A stretch of DNA of 64,000 bases, taken from contig JBCFYV010000012.1 in NCBI GenBank assembly GCA_039000515.1, positions 44,919,535-44,983,534 on the forward strand, read 5' to 3'. Under the pieces are notes generated by a model that saw nothing but the letters and a program-made list of their open reading frames with translations, made no database searches and was not told where the DNA came from. A program made the translations under genes and the position numbers. The stretch comes from Timema cristinae. Its lineage: Eukaryota; Arthropoda; Insecta; Phasmatodea; Timematidae. Shown one piece after another: positions 1 through 10,239 of the stretch (its first letter is position 1; each line of letters starts with the position of its first letter).

Positions 1-148
1 TGAACTACCGCTACTATAATCTTTCCGTTATGGAACATAGCTATGGTGAAATATTAATAGTTATGATGAACTACTCTTCTTAATCTTCCGTTATGGAACA
101 TAGCTATGGTGAAAGATGAATAGTTATGATGAACTACCTCTACTATAA
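1..148. repeat. 66-bp tandem repeat, two copies plus a partial third
   Basis: Three successive starts on TGAACTAC at 1, 67 and 130 define units of 66 and 63 bp. Both full units share the core TCCGTTATGGAACATAGC and end in ATAGTTATGA. The array may continue beyond the left edge of the window, so its full size is unknown. No coding content is visible. Confidence 0.85.
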
Positions 149-333
149 AACTAAACTATAATATAGCAAAACAAATTGAAAAGGTTTTAATCCCCAAGTA
201 TAAAGAATATTTAGCTTTTGTTAGAAATATGAATGCCAATATGAGCTAGCTTAAATTTTCAAAATATACCATCCTCTATTAGAGAACAATTAATTTCTTT
301 CCATCCCGTGCAATATTAATTTTACCTATAAAA

Positions 334-808
334 GTGGTTTTTGTCTTATATTTAATATGGATATTATGGGGTGTGAGACGTGGCATTTTACCTTACATGA
401 CGGAAAAAATTATTAGGGTGTTTGAAAACAAGGTGAAAGGGAAGATATTTGGTCCAAAAAGGGATAAGGCTGCTGGGAAGTGGAGGAGGTTGCATAATGA
501 TGAGTTACATACCCTGTACTCATCACAATACATTGTTAGAATAATCAAGTCTCGTATATTATGATGGGCAGGACATACAGCGCGAATGAGAGAATCTATA
601 ACCATGTTCAGAATCCTAATGGGAAGAGACTAGTGGGAAGTCCTAGACAGAGATGGGAGGTTAATATTAGAATGGACCTGAAAGAGATATATTGTAATGA
701 GGGGGACTGGATAGAACTAGCTCAACATAGGGATAGGTGGTGTACTTTTGTAAGTGCGGCAATTAACTTTCGAGTAGGCCTACATATTGCCATAGGGTAA
801 GTAATTCA
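334..808 (+). pseudogene. LINE reverse transcriptase, C-terminal fragment (broken)
   Basis: This is the 3' end of a non-LTR retrotransposon. The first open frame (334-564) reads through FENKVKGKIFGPKRD and LHNDELHTLYSS, a block typical of the C-terminus after the RT domain. It ends at TGA 562-564, directly before WAGHTARM, where intact relatives carry an arginine codon. A frameshift then moves the reading to 561-800, which gives NPNGKRLVGSPRQRWE, IRMDLKEI, DWIELAQHRDRW and a short tail. The catalytic RT core is absent, so the copy is 5'-truncated and dead. The 3' end near 808 (GCCATAGGGTAAGTAAT) matches the ends of three other copies at about 8482 (minus), 17884 (minus) and 57058 (plus). The exact clade (Jockey, CR1 or RTE-like) cannot be fixed from this portion. 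Confidence 0.85.
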
Positions 809-1176
809 TTAATAATAAACTAGTCATAATTTATTTTAACAGAATAAACATATTAACTTTTATTTAGTGAACAATTTTGAAGCTCTAAAGTTTGGCCCAA
901 TTTTCGTAGAAAAAGCTAACCGCCAGAAAATCCATTTGGTCTACTTTCACGTATTCTTACGTTTAGTCACGTGATCTGCAGCTATAACTTTTTAAAGATA
1001 TTATCAATAATGTATAACACCTATAATAATTATATATATTAAAAAATTATCATTGTTGACAGCAACAAAAATAGGTCTATATTCTCTAAAGCTTCTTATA
1101 GCAAAGCCTCCATCAAAGTCCAACTTTAATAGGAATTACCTAATTTTAAATTTATAAAATCAATTAGGTAGATATC

Positions 1177-1474
1177 GGTGACCTGGAAGTCTAGGGGTAA
1201 GGTGTCAGACTTCTGTGCTGTGGGTCCGGGGTTCAATCCTCGGTCCCGGCACAGATTTATTTGATTGTCAAACCCTTCCTTCACCTCTGACAAGACGTGT
1301 ATTAATCACTACTTGTGAATGTCGGGAATGCCAGGCCTCCACCGTGGTTCGGATCTCACTTTAAACTGTAGGTCCTCCATTTCATCTCGCAATCACCCTG
1401 CCATTACATATTAGCTTAAGTGCGTATAACCCGAACGGGTAGTAAGACGCGTTGATGATAATAATAATAATAAA
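1177..1474 (+). mobile_element. SINE-A, full length (tRNA-derived), long subfamily
   Basis: The element starts at GGTGACCTGG. It has a polymerase III A-box-like segment (GTCTAGGGGTAAGGTG) and a B box (GGTTCAATCCT) about 50 bp later, followed by a body of about 180 bp. It ends with the tail CGTATAACCCGAACGGGTAG and an (ATA)n run. The stem ACCCG-AA-CGGGT in the tail is perfect. This copy carries the extra GTATTAATCACTACT segment that is missing in the copies at 18953, 35487 and 62847. No clear target-site duplication is seen, so it is probably an older insertion. It is non-coding. Confidence 0.9.
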
Positions 1475-1533
1475 TACTGAGGATTTTTTTTAAGCTTCAG
1501 AGCTGACACCAACATTATTACCACCCACTTTAG

Positions 1534-1792
1534 TCAGTGGCCGAATAGTTTAAGGCATCAATCTAGTTCTAAGATTGACTAACCTGCTGATAACAGGAAG
1601 ATCAGGGTTCGAATCTCGGTCGGGTTTACTAAGAATGGTTTTCCTATAATTTTTCCCCACTCTCCGTCCACGCAAACTCGTATAGATTACCTTTAAAATG
1701 GTTCCTTCCTCATTCCTACCCCATTAAAAAAAGTAGTCGTATGCGTTGGGCCTTTAACCCGAACAGGTAGTAAGATGCGGTGATAAAAAAAA
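1534..1792 (+). mobile_element. SINE-B, near full length (class II tRNA-derived)
   Basis: The head CAGTGGCCGAATAGTTTAAG resembles the A box and D arm of tRNA-Leu/Ser (TGGCCGAGTGGTCTAAGGC). The B box is GGTTCGAATCTC. The body has the SINE-B hallmarks: a TGGTTTTCC motif, TCTCCGTCCACGCAA, and TTCCTACCCCATTA. The 3' tail TAACCCGAACAGGTAGTAAG is the same tail as in SINE-A. It lies 60 bp after the SINE-A in the same orientation. Confidence 0.85.
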
Positions 1793-2480
1793 GCATTAAT
1801 ACCATCGTTTGAGGATATTACCTTTCAAGTAAGCAGAGGTCTTAAAAGGCAACTCTCAAGGTGGGATACATTTACGTATCCAGGATAATCTAATTTCAGG
1901 GGAAGAATATATATGACAAGCACTCAATCAAACCTTTACCCATGTCCATGATGTACATAAATATTAATTGCGGTTCTATATGGAGGAAGTTTATGCTATG
2001 TGATTCGTGGTAACATAAACAACGAAAATTATAATTTGTGTTAACTAATTAGATAACTTAATAATTGTTATTATTATTTTCTATAAAATATACTTCATTA
2101 TCTGGGTTCACTTTCAATCTCAGGTATAGATTTGGACATTAAAACTTAGATTAGTTTAAATCCCGTTGCGATCAAAGATGTTTTCTTTTGTAATGCGAAA
2201 CACTAGATTAGTTGGACCTACATGTGATTAGTGATAAAAAATATGTGTACAAATACTTAAAATAAATAATTAGGATCGCATGAAATAAAACTTAGATAAT
2301 TATGAGTACCAGCATCTGAGACCTAGCTAAAGATAGTTTTCTTTCAATCCCAGATGCCATGTAAAATAAAAAATATTCCCTCGATGTTATGACTAGAATT
2401 GAAAAAAATTAATTCCTTGAATCAGAGGCCAGTTATAGTAAGATTATTATAATTTAACTAAAATTGGGGACGTGGAAGTA
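1793..2480. other. Intergenic AT-rich DNA
   Basis: No open frame, splice-framed exon, TIR or tRNA-like box is recognised here. The stretch is AT-rich unique-looking sequence between the SINE pair and the minisatellite. Confidence 0.5.
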
Positions 2481-2900
2481 AGCCTAGAATCACTTGGCTT
2501 AAAGTCCCTTAGGTGTGTGGCCCAAAGCCATTTCGTCTAAATATTAATTCCATCAAATATCTCTCTTCCTGAAGGCATCCAGCCTAAATTTACTTGACAG
2601 TAAATGAGTTTCGAATAAAGACAGTCGTTAATTTTCCCAAAATCCACTGGTCTAAGTTTATTTAGCTGTAACAGTAAGGTATTTAACCTAAGACTAACAT
2701 TAAAGAAATTGGTTAGCCCTAACTCGAGTAATTACTACTGCTAGTTTCACCCAAATTTAGTCGACCTTTAGTAATTTGGCCTGAAATGAAACATGTAAAA
2801 AAATCATGGCTAATTTCACAAAACATTTAGTTAGCTTAAAATCATTTGGCCTAAAACCAACTTCATAGAAAGTCAATTCACATAACTTTACCTGGGACAT
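2480..2900. repeat. Degenerate 12-14-bp minisatellite (TTTGGCCTAAA-type)
   Basis: Variants of one short phrase recur about every 12-14 bp: CACTTGGCTTAAAG, GTGTGGCCCAAAG, CATTTCGTCTAAAT, CATCCAGCCTAAAT, CCACTGGTCTAAGT, TAATTTGGCCTGAAAT, TCATTTGGCCTAAAAC. The pattern keeps the order (C/T)-TTT-GGCC-TAAA through many substitutions. That is expected from an old, decayed tandem array rather than from unique sequence. No coding frame runs through it. Confidence 0.6.
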
Positions 2901-3197
2901 ACATCCATTCTTAATATATAATTATTTAGAAAACACGTCTGAAAGTCTAACATTATTTATCCTTGATTTTAAATAAATCTACTGCCGTGTACGCTAATTA
3001 ATATCCAGGTACTAAGGATGGATGTTTTGTTCTAGGTTTAAACTAGTGTGTAAGTCATCGTGCGATATAATTTGTTTTAATAAATTTTAGGTTAAATATT
3101 CACAATATATACACTCTTTCTGGTTGGTGTGTCAATAAATAGCTTTTTGATAAAACTACTACCGACCAAATTTCAGGAGCTTAACTTATATAGAATA

Positions 3198-3535
3198 ATC
3201 GTAATTATAATAATATAATTCAATGTAAAGAATAGTTATAAATTTAGGATAGAAAATATGTTATAAATGGTACTGAATCTAAGATCAATTGAAAATTTAA
3301 GTAAAAATACGGTCCTTAATATCTAAGTCGATATTAAATATTAAGAAATATGAGTCAAAATCACAATATAAAGAATTGAATAATAGAATTATAGTATTAA
3401 AAGTGATGTAAAAGCAATAGTTATAAATTTAGGATAGAAAGGATGTTTATCTAAGATTAATATCTTTAACAACGTCCTTTCTATCCTACATTTATAACTA
3501 TTCTTTACATTGAATTCTATTATTATAATTACGGT
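3198..3535. mobile_element. Foldback MITE with long TIRs and TA target duplication
   Basis: The left arm (from 3198, ATCGTAATTATAATAATA) and the reverse complement of the right arm (ending 3535, ACCGTAATTATAATAATA) match for about 65 bp with few differences, including the shared core AATAGTTATAAAT.TAGGATAG. Both ends are flanked by TA (3196-3197 and 3536-3537), as for Tc1/mariner-type insertions. A third, direct copy of the inner arm (AATAGTTATAAATTTAGGAT) lies near 3417. There is no transposase, so the element is non-autonomous. Confidence 0.8.
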
Positions 3536-3604
3536 TAAATATTGTTTTCTTATTACAACTCATTATGTTTTTCAAAAATTATATAGGATAGCAATTTTTT
3601 TTAA

Positions 3605-3800
3605 ACTTGTCTTGCTACCCATCTGGGCTATTCTAATTTTACTAAATTTTTGTTATAGATTAGTAAGGTAGGATCAAGAAGAAATGTACCTTATCTATGA
3701 TAATGGATAGTAGAAAACCGTTTAGGAAAATACACCCTCAGTACATCCGTTCGAGATTCGAACCCTTAACTCTCTATCGCCGATAAACCATATGCGACGG
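3605..3800 (-). mobile_element. SINE-B, decayed, antisense
   Basis: On the minus strand this shows the SINE-B order: B box from GAGATTCGAACCC at about 3752, the AACCGTTTAGGAAAATAC block, and a tail-like CTTGCTACCCATCTGGGCTA. It is strongly diverged. Confidence 0.65.
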
Positions 3801-3849
3801 TATTGATATTTATTCTGAGTGCTAACTGATACGGGTAACAAAAACAATT

Positions 3850-5160
3850 AATTTGAGCGCACGCTAGCATATTAAATCACTATAAAAATATATTTAATTC
3901 ACGTTGAGATTATATTATTATTGGTATTTAATTATTACTTCAATTGTCCCCTGCTGAAACCCTTCTTGGTGATCACACAATGAACAAGGTTTTCAAAATG
4001 TTAAGCCCCAAGGCGAACTAAACACCCCAAACCCCATTGTAGCCTCTCTTACTTCCCCCCGTCCCGTCTCTTTTCAAATATGGTCTGAAAATCAAGTAGC
4101 TCCTTCGTTCATGGAATCCTCTCATTCTCCTAGTTTTTAACTCATTCTTCTTAATAATGCTGGCATCTCTCAATTCTATGGTCTTTTTAATTACATCTCT
4201 TGAACTACATTATTAGCTTGCCCTGCGGGGCTCCCTTCCACTCCCTACACCCCTCTTTTCTATTTCTCATTTCTTTCACGTGCATTAATCTCTGGGTTCC
4301 CTTGTGAGTATTCCATCTTCTTGAGTTTTACTCTCTTTCTCTAGATTAGGTAACTTCTCGCTTTAGGGCCTTCTAAAATGCCACCACTGCCTTATTGATA
4401 TTTTAGCTCATCAAGGTGTGGTTATAAATTATAACTTTGGCATCCCACCCTTCTTTTCGAGTGAATGAATGAAACCAAATATCACATATCACATTTTGTC
4501 TCGATTGTTTAAAGCAAAATATTTGACACTTATTTCAAGAGAATCATTAAAATTTATAATACTATCATAAAAAATAAATGGTATGACACAATAGCACCAA
4601 CCTCATATTGTATGTTATGGCTTCGAAGATGATTTTAAAAATATAGTTTTGAGTAAACTAGCCTCAAGTAAGTTTTTCCATAAAAACAAACATATCATCT
4701 TGTCAATAAAAATAATCACTCTTTATATATAAATTTTATACCAAATTGTTCAAATGTATTCAACAAAATTCAAATATTCAAAAGTAATTAAATAAGAGTA
4801 TAGCACAAATAGGAGTACACTTCTTAAACAATACCATCTTGCTCATTCCTACCTCATTAGCGTAATTAAATAGGGACAACCCAGAAAGGCATGATATCTC
4901 CCATCATCGGTAAATTGGGACACTTCTGGGTCACCTCATTGCTGTTCACGGATTAGTTTGTTTTATCAGCGTATGGCGTATTTGACCGTGAGAGATGCAG
5001 TATCTTGTTCAGTCGTTGTGAATGTAAACTTAGAGCCGCTCTGTGGGAACAGAACTTTTCCAGAGCATAGCTGGGCGGTTGTCTACACTTCATACTCGTG
5101 ATGAGATGACTTGATAGTGGTTATGAAGGTGCAGAGCCAATTTAGATCTTTTTTTAAATT
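3850..5160. other. Intergenic DNA, no gene recognised
   Basis: The stretch is AT-rich with some C-rich patches near 4020-4330. A short SINE-B 3' fragment (CTCATTCCTACCTCATTAGC) lies near 4842-4862. No convincing exon or repeat boundary was found in the rest. Confidence 0.45.
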
Positions 5161-5407
5161 TAGCACAATGTCTTACTACCCGTTTGGTTTATACGCTTAA
5201 GTACTAATTACGCTAATGGACTATAAATTGGTAAGGTTTAATATAGAGGAAGTGAACTCGCATTTGCGTGGAGGGAGAGTGGAAAACCACATAGGAAAAA
5301 ACACCTCAGTTCACCCAAGTGAGATTCGAACCTCTATCTCCCCGTCCTCGGCAGTCTAGCTCAACATGAATCTAGTGCGTTAGCTAACTACGCCACCGAG
5401 TTGAGTC
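5161..5407 (-). mobile_element. SINE-B, near full length, antisense
   Basis: Reading the minus strand, the head AACTCGGTGGCGTAGTTAGC, the B box AGGTTCGAATCTC, the GTGGTTTTCCACTCTCCCTC block and the tail TAAACCAAACGGGTAGTAAG appear in the usual SINE-B order. It sits immediately upstream of the CpG-rich promoter-like island. Confidence 0.85.
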
Positions 5408-5439
5408 AATGGAAAGCCTTCCTTTCTGTGGATTCACGC

Positions 5440-5725
5440 GTTCGTCGAAAAACTAACGCAGAACAGAAACGTGGTCCCGTGACGCCCTCTTAGCCAATCA
5501 CAAGATATTCGCTTAATCGGTGCAAGCTTTTCTGCTGAAGTTCAACTATTCTCTACTTTTTCCGCTCTGCTTGAGATTTTAGGCACAGGAGAACCAATCA
5601 AATCTCAGAACCAACCATCTCAAATCAGTGCGCATGCGCATTTGTCAACGCATGTGCTGTACAGCCAGAAGCTAGCAGACAGCTTTGTTGGCCGTTGTGA
5701 GGAGATTTGAAATAACCCGTTAAAG
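5440..5725 (+). promoter_or_regulatory. Candidate TATA-less promoter: NRF-1 palindrome and CCAAT boxes
   Basis: The segment has more GC and CpG than its surroundings. It contains TGCGCATGCGCA at 5629-5640, a perfect match to the NRF-1 (ewg-type) palindrome, with CCAAT at 5494-5498 and 5594-5598. The orientation of the CCAAT boxes and the following sequence suggest transcription to the right. A possible splice donor (AAA|GTAAAG) begins at 5725. Known family behaviour: NRF-1 plus CCAAT without TATA marks broadly expressed genes. That this one is active is an inference. No downstream coding exon could be assigned. Confidence 0.45.
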
Positions 5726-6037
5726 TAAAGTGTATATGTATCGATGTAATGGATTGTGCCATGACACAGCATTATTATTTGAAAACAAACATCGGGAGAA
5801 TGATCTAAAATATATGTTTATCCACTAGAATACAAATACGTTGATAATCAGCTGTTTAAGATAGCGTTGCGATGCATGTTGGGTCAAATTAAAGTGTGTG
5901 ATTTACTGCGCAGATTCTGCTTTCTAATTTTCGGCAAACGTGTGGACCAAGTTTTATTCTTTCCTACCAAATTAGATTAAGCCGTTAAATATCCAGTGTG
6001 CTCAAGGTATTTTTCTTTAAAAGGCGTTTTTATTTGT

Positions 6038-6084
6038 TGCGTATAACCCAACGGGTAGTAAGACGCGGTGCTAAATAATAATTT
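6038..6084 (+). repeat. Orphan SINE 3' tail
   Basis: TGCGTATAACCCAACGGGTA followed by GTAAGACGCGGTGCTAAATA is the shared SINE-A/SINE-B tail with no head or body. It is consistent with extreme 5' truncation during target-primed reverse transcription. Confidence 0.8.
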
Positions 6085-6252
6085 TATTTGTTGACCCTTT
6101 TATGTGTATGTGTGAAGGGGAAAGGGTAAATGGGGGCGTTGGGGGAGGTGTTTCCGAAAGTTTTAGGTCGCAGACAAGGTATTTGTGTTGGTTTGAAATA
6201 ATACGTAGGGCTACGAATTTTGGTTAAATAGAAGTTACTAAAAGATAGTACA

Positions 6253-6306
6253 AAATGGCTCGACGGATGCCCTCTAAGTCTGCTATTGTCCGGCGCCGGG
6301 CAGCGT
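6253..6306 (+). other. CpG-rich 17-codon ORF, possible first exon or uORF
   Basis: An ATG in good context (AAAATGG) opens MARRMPSKSAIVRRRAA and stops at TAA. It lies in a small CpG-rich patch containing CCGGCGCCGG, about 600 bp downstream of the NRF-1-type promoter candidate. The arginine-rich product matches nothing I recognise. It could be a uORF, the start of an exon, or chance. Confidence 0.2.
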
Positions 6307-6399
6307 AACTGCCTGCGATATCGATGGAATTGTGACAGCCCCGATGTAAAAAAAAAATTATAGCCTGCTATGGCCCCTTTCCTGGTCAACTAGATCGAA

Positions 6400-7740
6400 T
6401 ATTGTTATGAATGGTCAGCATTCTCTTTCAACCTTTCTAGTTCATTACGTTATATACAATAAGCCAGCCCTTTTTAGCACGTGCATCCACTCGAGTTATG
6501 CAAATCAAAAACATTCAAACATTGCTCAGTGTTTATGACCGTACAAACATAAAACTTTGTGTTTTAAGAAAAAACAAGCTTTTGGTTAAGTACATCTAAA
6601 AATATTAATATCAATACACTTTACTGAGAAAATCTAGTTTATGTAATAGAGAGTAAATTAATCTTAATGAGTCAATGTATAATGTATAATTATTTTGGTT
6701 TGTTATAAAGTAAAGAGAGTGTGTTCTAAAAAATAATAGTCACCCTTAAGTTAGTTTAGTTTATTGCTCAATGATTGGCAATTAGTATGTTACCGTTGAC
6801 TTAGGAATAATACAAATATTTTAAATCCTATTTGGTTTGATATTTAATATACATATATCTTTTAATTAGTACAATAAAAGGTTCTTCACAATGAAATACT
6901 TGCGAGGGTAGGAATGAATTGATTTATTTTACATCTCTTCTTGCTCCTTTATCCAGGCTTTTCTCGTTCGATTGTTTATAGCATCAGAAATAAATAGGTC
7001 ACCTGGAGTAGAAATGGTTGTGTTTGTATACAATGGCACAAAGCACAATATAGGCCTATAAGGTTTCTTAGCTACAGGCATTGTGAATAAATAAAGTTAA
7101 AAGTAAGCAACTACACGAACATACCAGCTATTAAAATTATTTATAGAATATATCAAACGATAAAATATACACAATTAACAATAATTATTATAATACTAAT
7201 TAGATAAACAAGAAATAATAAAGAAAACTAAGTAGAAATAACGCAATCACTAAGTTGACAAAGTATTGAAGATAGAGAATAAGGCCGTCTACTTCTCAAG
7301 TGACCACACTACTCAAAGAGTAACGTCAGACGAACAAAAGCTAGTGCACGATCGGTTTAGCATGCGAATAGAATGCAATTTTTAAACCGCTATAAATTAT
7401 TTAAAAATCAATAAAAAGTATAGTTACTTATTTGAAGTTTATAACTAAACTAGATGATTTAAAAAATTTAAAAGAATTGGCAATTGTTACTGTTAGTAGA
7501 AACAAGATGTTTGTATTTTCTAAACGTGTCTTCTTATCAGAATAATAAAATATATAGCATAGGTCTTCCCATCTCGAGGTTTTTCTAGCTCTCCATAGTT
7601 GTATTCTCGGGAGGAAAGGCCATCGACATTTTAATGAACACCCATCCTATAGCCGAGGGAGAAACATTTCACCAAAACCCCTCCCCAATTTTTAATACTC
7701 CTGGGGCGAAATAGGAGTTGGCCCTTCATGGGTAGCGACC
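6400..7740. other. Intergenic AT-rich DNA
   Basis: No repeat boundary, exon or RNA gene was recognised. The sequence is AT-rich and contains only short simple runs. Confidence 0.45.
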
Positions 7741-7751
7741 AGCGTCACAAA

Positions 7752-7889
7752 GAAAGTTTGGGAAACCATTTAGGAAAATAAAAACCTCATGATACCCAAC
7801 TGGTATTTGAACCCCGATCTCCCTGTCATCAGAAAGCCAGTCTAACACGAGAGCGAAGCCTTAAAATATTCAGCCACTCAATTGGGTGA
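7752..7889 (-). mobile_element. SINE-B fragment, antisense
   Basis: GGGAAACCATTTAGGAAAAT, a B-box complement (TTTGAACCCC) and a head complement (CAGCCACTCAATTGGGTG) follow the antisense SINE-B order. The 3' tail is missing. A separate tail-like GGGTAGTAAGACGTGG lies at about 8163-8179 in the sense direction. Confidence 0.65.
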
Positions 7890-8481
7890 TATAGGCTACT
7901 CGGATTTTGATAGGAAGTTCATTCTGGAAGGACTTATATTCTACCGAAATACTAGTGTACAGTACGATTGAGGTACTAAATAAGGCCTTCCAGAACGGGA
8001 TTCCTACCAGAATCAGGGTATAGTTATAAATATACAGAAATTACCTTGAGTTTCTCATCAAGGTGTCCTCGAGGAAGGTCCGGACAAGCTATTCCTAGTC
8101 GAAACTGGGATCGCAATATCAACCGATTAGTTTGTCGCCGATGGAGGACTTCAAGTGGAAAGGGTAGTAAGACGTGGAGATTCTTGAAAACAAAAATGCA
8201 CTTATTTGGGTAAAGTGTAATGAAAAGTTTTTTTTTGTTCTTGCCATTTTCAAGGACATAATTCTAAATCCCTACTGGAAGCCCTAGAAGGTAGATTGAT
8301 GGCATTCAAATGGTACATAGTACACCTTATAGTCATATTTTTTTATACTCACGGTATTGTGCTGTGAAAATAAATTGGTCTTTGAACTATATCGGTAATT
8401 ATATATAGAGCAAATTATAGGATACTTTACATGAAATTAATGAACTAACCTACGCACTGAGCCATAAATATACTATACTTA

Positions 8482-8740
8482 TATTACTTACTCTATGACA
8501 TTAGACACTTCAAAGTACATTGCGCACCTACTAAAGCACGCCACCTTTCCCTACTTTGAGCTAGTTATATCCAATCAACCTCATTACACTCTATCTATTT
8601 CAGGTACATTCTAATGTTATCCTCCTATCTACGTCTAGGTCCTCCCAATGGTCCTTTCCCATCGGGTTTGCCTGTCAATAACTTGAATGCGGTTCTATTT
8701 TTTTCCATTCACGTTATATGTCCTACCCACAGAACCCTTA
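8482..8740 (-). pseudogene. LINE RT C-terminal fragment, antisense
   Basis: The reverse complement reads, across stops, GKPDGKGPLGGPRRR, EDNIRMYLK, CNEVDWI and LAQSRERWRALVGA, the same C-terminal block as at 334-808. Its 3' end (CATAGAGTAAGTAATATAAG) aligns with the other copies. The frame contains stops, so this is a dead 5'-truncated copy. A small forward open frame at 8614-8874 is only its shadow. Confidence 0.8.
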
Positions 8741-9424
8741 AGTTTAGATTTCCTAACAATATCTTGTTTTTGTTACTTGATACAAAACTCATCATTATGC
8801 AATATTCTCCACTATCCATAATATACATCCCTTTTTGTACCAAATATTTTCATAAATATAATAAATTAATGTGATATGTAATACATACATATTTTGACAG
8901 AACTGAAGTTTATTTAACCTGAGAATGTATTGTAATTTCTAAAGAATATAATGCATATTCTTTCAAATCGCATTAATTTATTTTGACATTTGAATACAAA
9001 ATCATTCCGAGACATACGTTCTATTTTGGAAACTATTGCCTAAAATCGGGGACTACATAGTGTAACCTTCTGAAAATAAAACTTTGCTCAGATAAAGCCA
9101 AGAGTCGGAAGAGTTATTCTCAACAGACTCCTCTAAGCGTAACTCAACGTCGGATTTGGCTTGCGAGGGTCTATCTTGACTGGAGTTCCAAGTCATGCTT
9201 GAGTTGAAACACTCTGCTCTACTGCTAATTATTTATTTAACGCGCTCTTTCCCTCTCGCAAGTGCATTTCGCAGAGTGCCTTGTCACGCAAACACAGCAC
9301 GCACGCATACACACACAAACACGCACATTTGACGCTGTCTGACACAGACACAAGAAAAAGTCACAAGAGATTTTTCGTTGAACCGTTTCCTTTATGTGTT
9401 TTGAACTATTTGGATATTTGCACT

Positions 9425-9580
9425 GATGGGAAGGTATGATTGAGATAAATTGTACCCACACTTGCGTGGGGGAAGATAGGGGGAAAATTCTCAGTACCCG
9501 TACGGGATTCTGACTTTGATTTCCGTGTCATAGGCAAACTAGACCAGACGAGATACACATATTAGTACGTGTGCCCACCG
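9425..9580 (-). mobile_element. SINE-B fragment, antisense
   Basis: The blocks GGGAAGGTATGATTGAG, CACTTGCGTGGGGG and ATTCTCAGTACCCGTACGGG, with the head complement GTGCCCACCGAT, follow antisense SINE-B order. The 3' tail is absent. Confidence 0.65.
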
Positions 9581-9769
9581 ATACGTAATTATAACATTTT
9601 TTGATAAGGTGATTGGGTAAGCTATAAAGTATCGTGCTTGGTATCGATTACAATCAGAATGATCGTGATTGTCCCATTATCCTATCCTCATGTGACTTAC
9701 TCCTGGGGTTTTCCCATCCCTTATCCTCTTTAATGCGAGAGAATTTCTTCCCGGTAGCCCTCTCAAGCC

Positions 9770-9985
9770 ATATACCTTAGATTTCGTAGTTAAAAATCTT
9801 GGTTTCAATACCCTTAGGTACAAGAAATTAAGATTAATCTTCCTCTTCTTTGATTGGTCCGTAACGTGGAGGTAGAAATGTTTATCCCGATTAGTTTTTC
9901 TGGGGGTGGTATTTCCTTAATGTTTTTCCAATCCTCGTTCACGTGAATGTAGACACACTTCTCAATTCTTCCTTTATCTCCTATA
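9770..9985 (+). mobile_element. SINE-B-like fragment, heavily decayed
   Basis: The remnant has a B-box-like GGTTTCAATACCC near 9804, then TTTTTCCAATCCTCGTTCACG and CTTCTCAATTCTTCCTT in the order expected of SINE-B. The head and tail cannot be traced. Confidence 0.4.
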
Positions 9986-10029
9986 CCTGATCATTGTAAA
10001 CATATGTATTTATACCGTGTGTATGGCTA

Positions 10030-10228
10030 ACTATTGAGAAAATTAGCCGGTAGCTATGTACCGTTGCCAAGGAGATGCCCGAATGTACTAATCGTACCTT
10101 ATTTCCGTGAAGGCTCTTTCCATGTACCGATGAGATGAGGTAATGATGATAGTGAATTGTACCAGCTGTGAATCGAACCTAGAACCCTAGATGGAAAGGG
10201 GCACTGACCACTATACCAAGGGGCCGGC
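10030..10228 (-). mobile_element. Third tRNA-derived SINE, antisense (not a functional tRNA)
   Basis: The minus strand reads CCCCTTGGTATAGTGGTCAG (A box) and, about 30 bp later, TAGGTTCGATTCACAG (B box), as in Glu/Asp/Gly-type tRNAs. The loop where an anticodon would sit reads CCA. The acceptor arms do not pair properly and the sequence continues into a SINE-like body, so this is a tRNA-derived repeat rather than a tRNA gene. Its body does not match SINE-A or SINE-B. Confidence 0.55.
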
Positions 10229-10239
10229 TATTAGATGTA

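Noticed and set aside
6084..6389. 101-codon minus-strand open frame
   Set aside because: No motif or splice context. It reads across an orphan SINE tail, and the opposite strand has the more gene-like CpG-rich patch.
10150..10228. tRNA gene on the minus strand with CCA at the anticodon position
   Set aside because: A and B boxes are present but the acceptor and anticodon stems do not pair, and the sequence continues into a SINE-like body.
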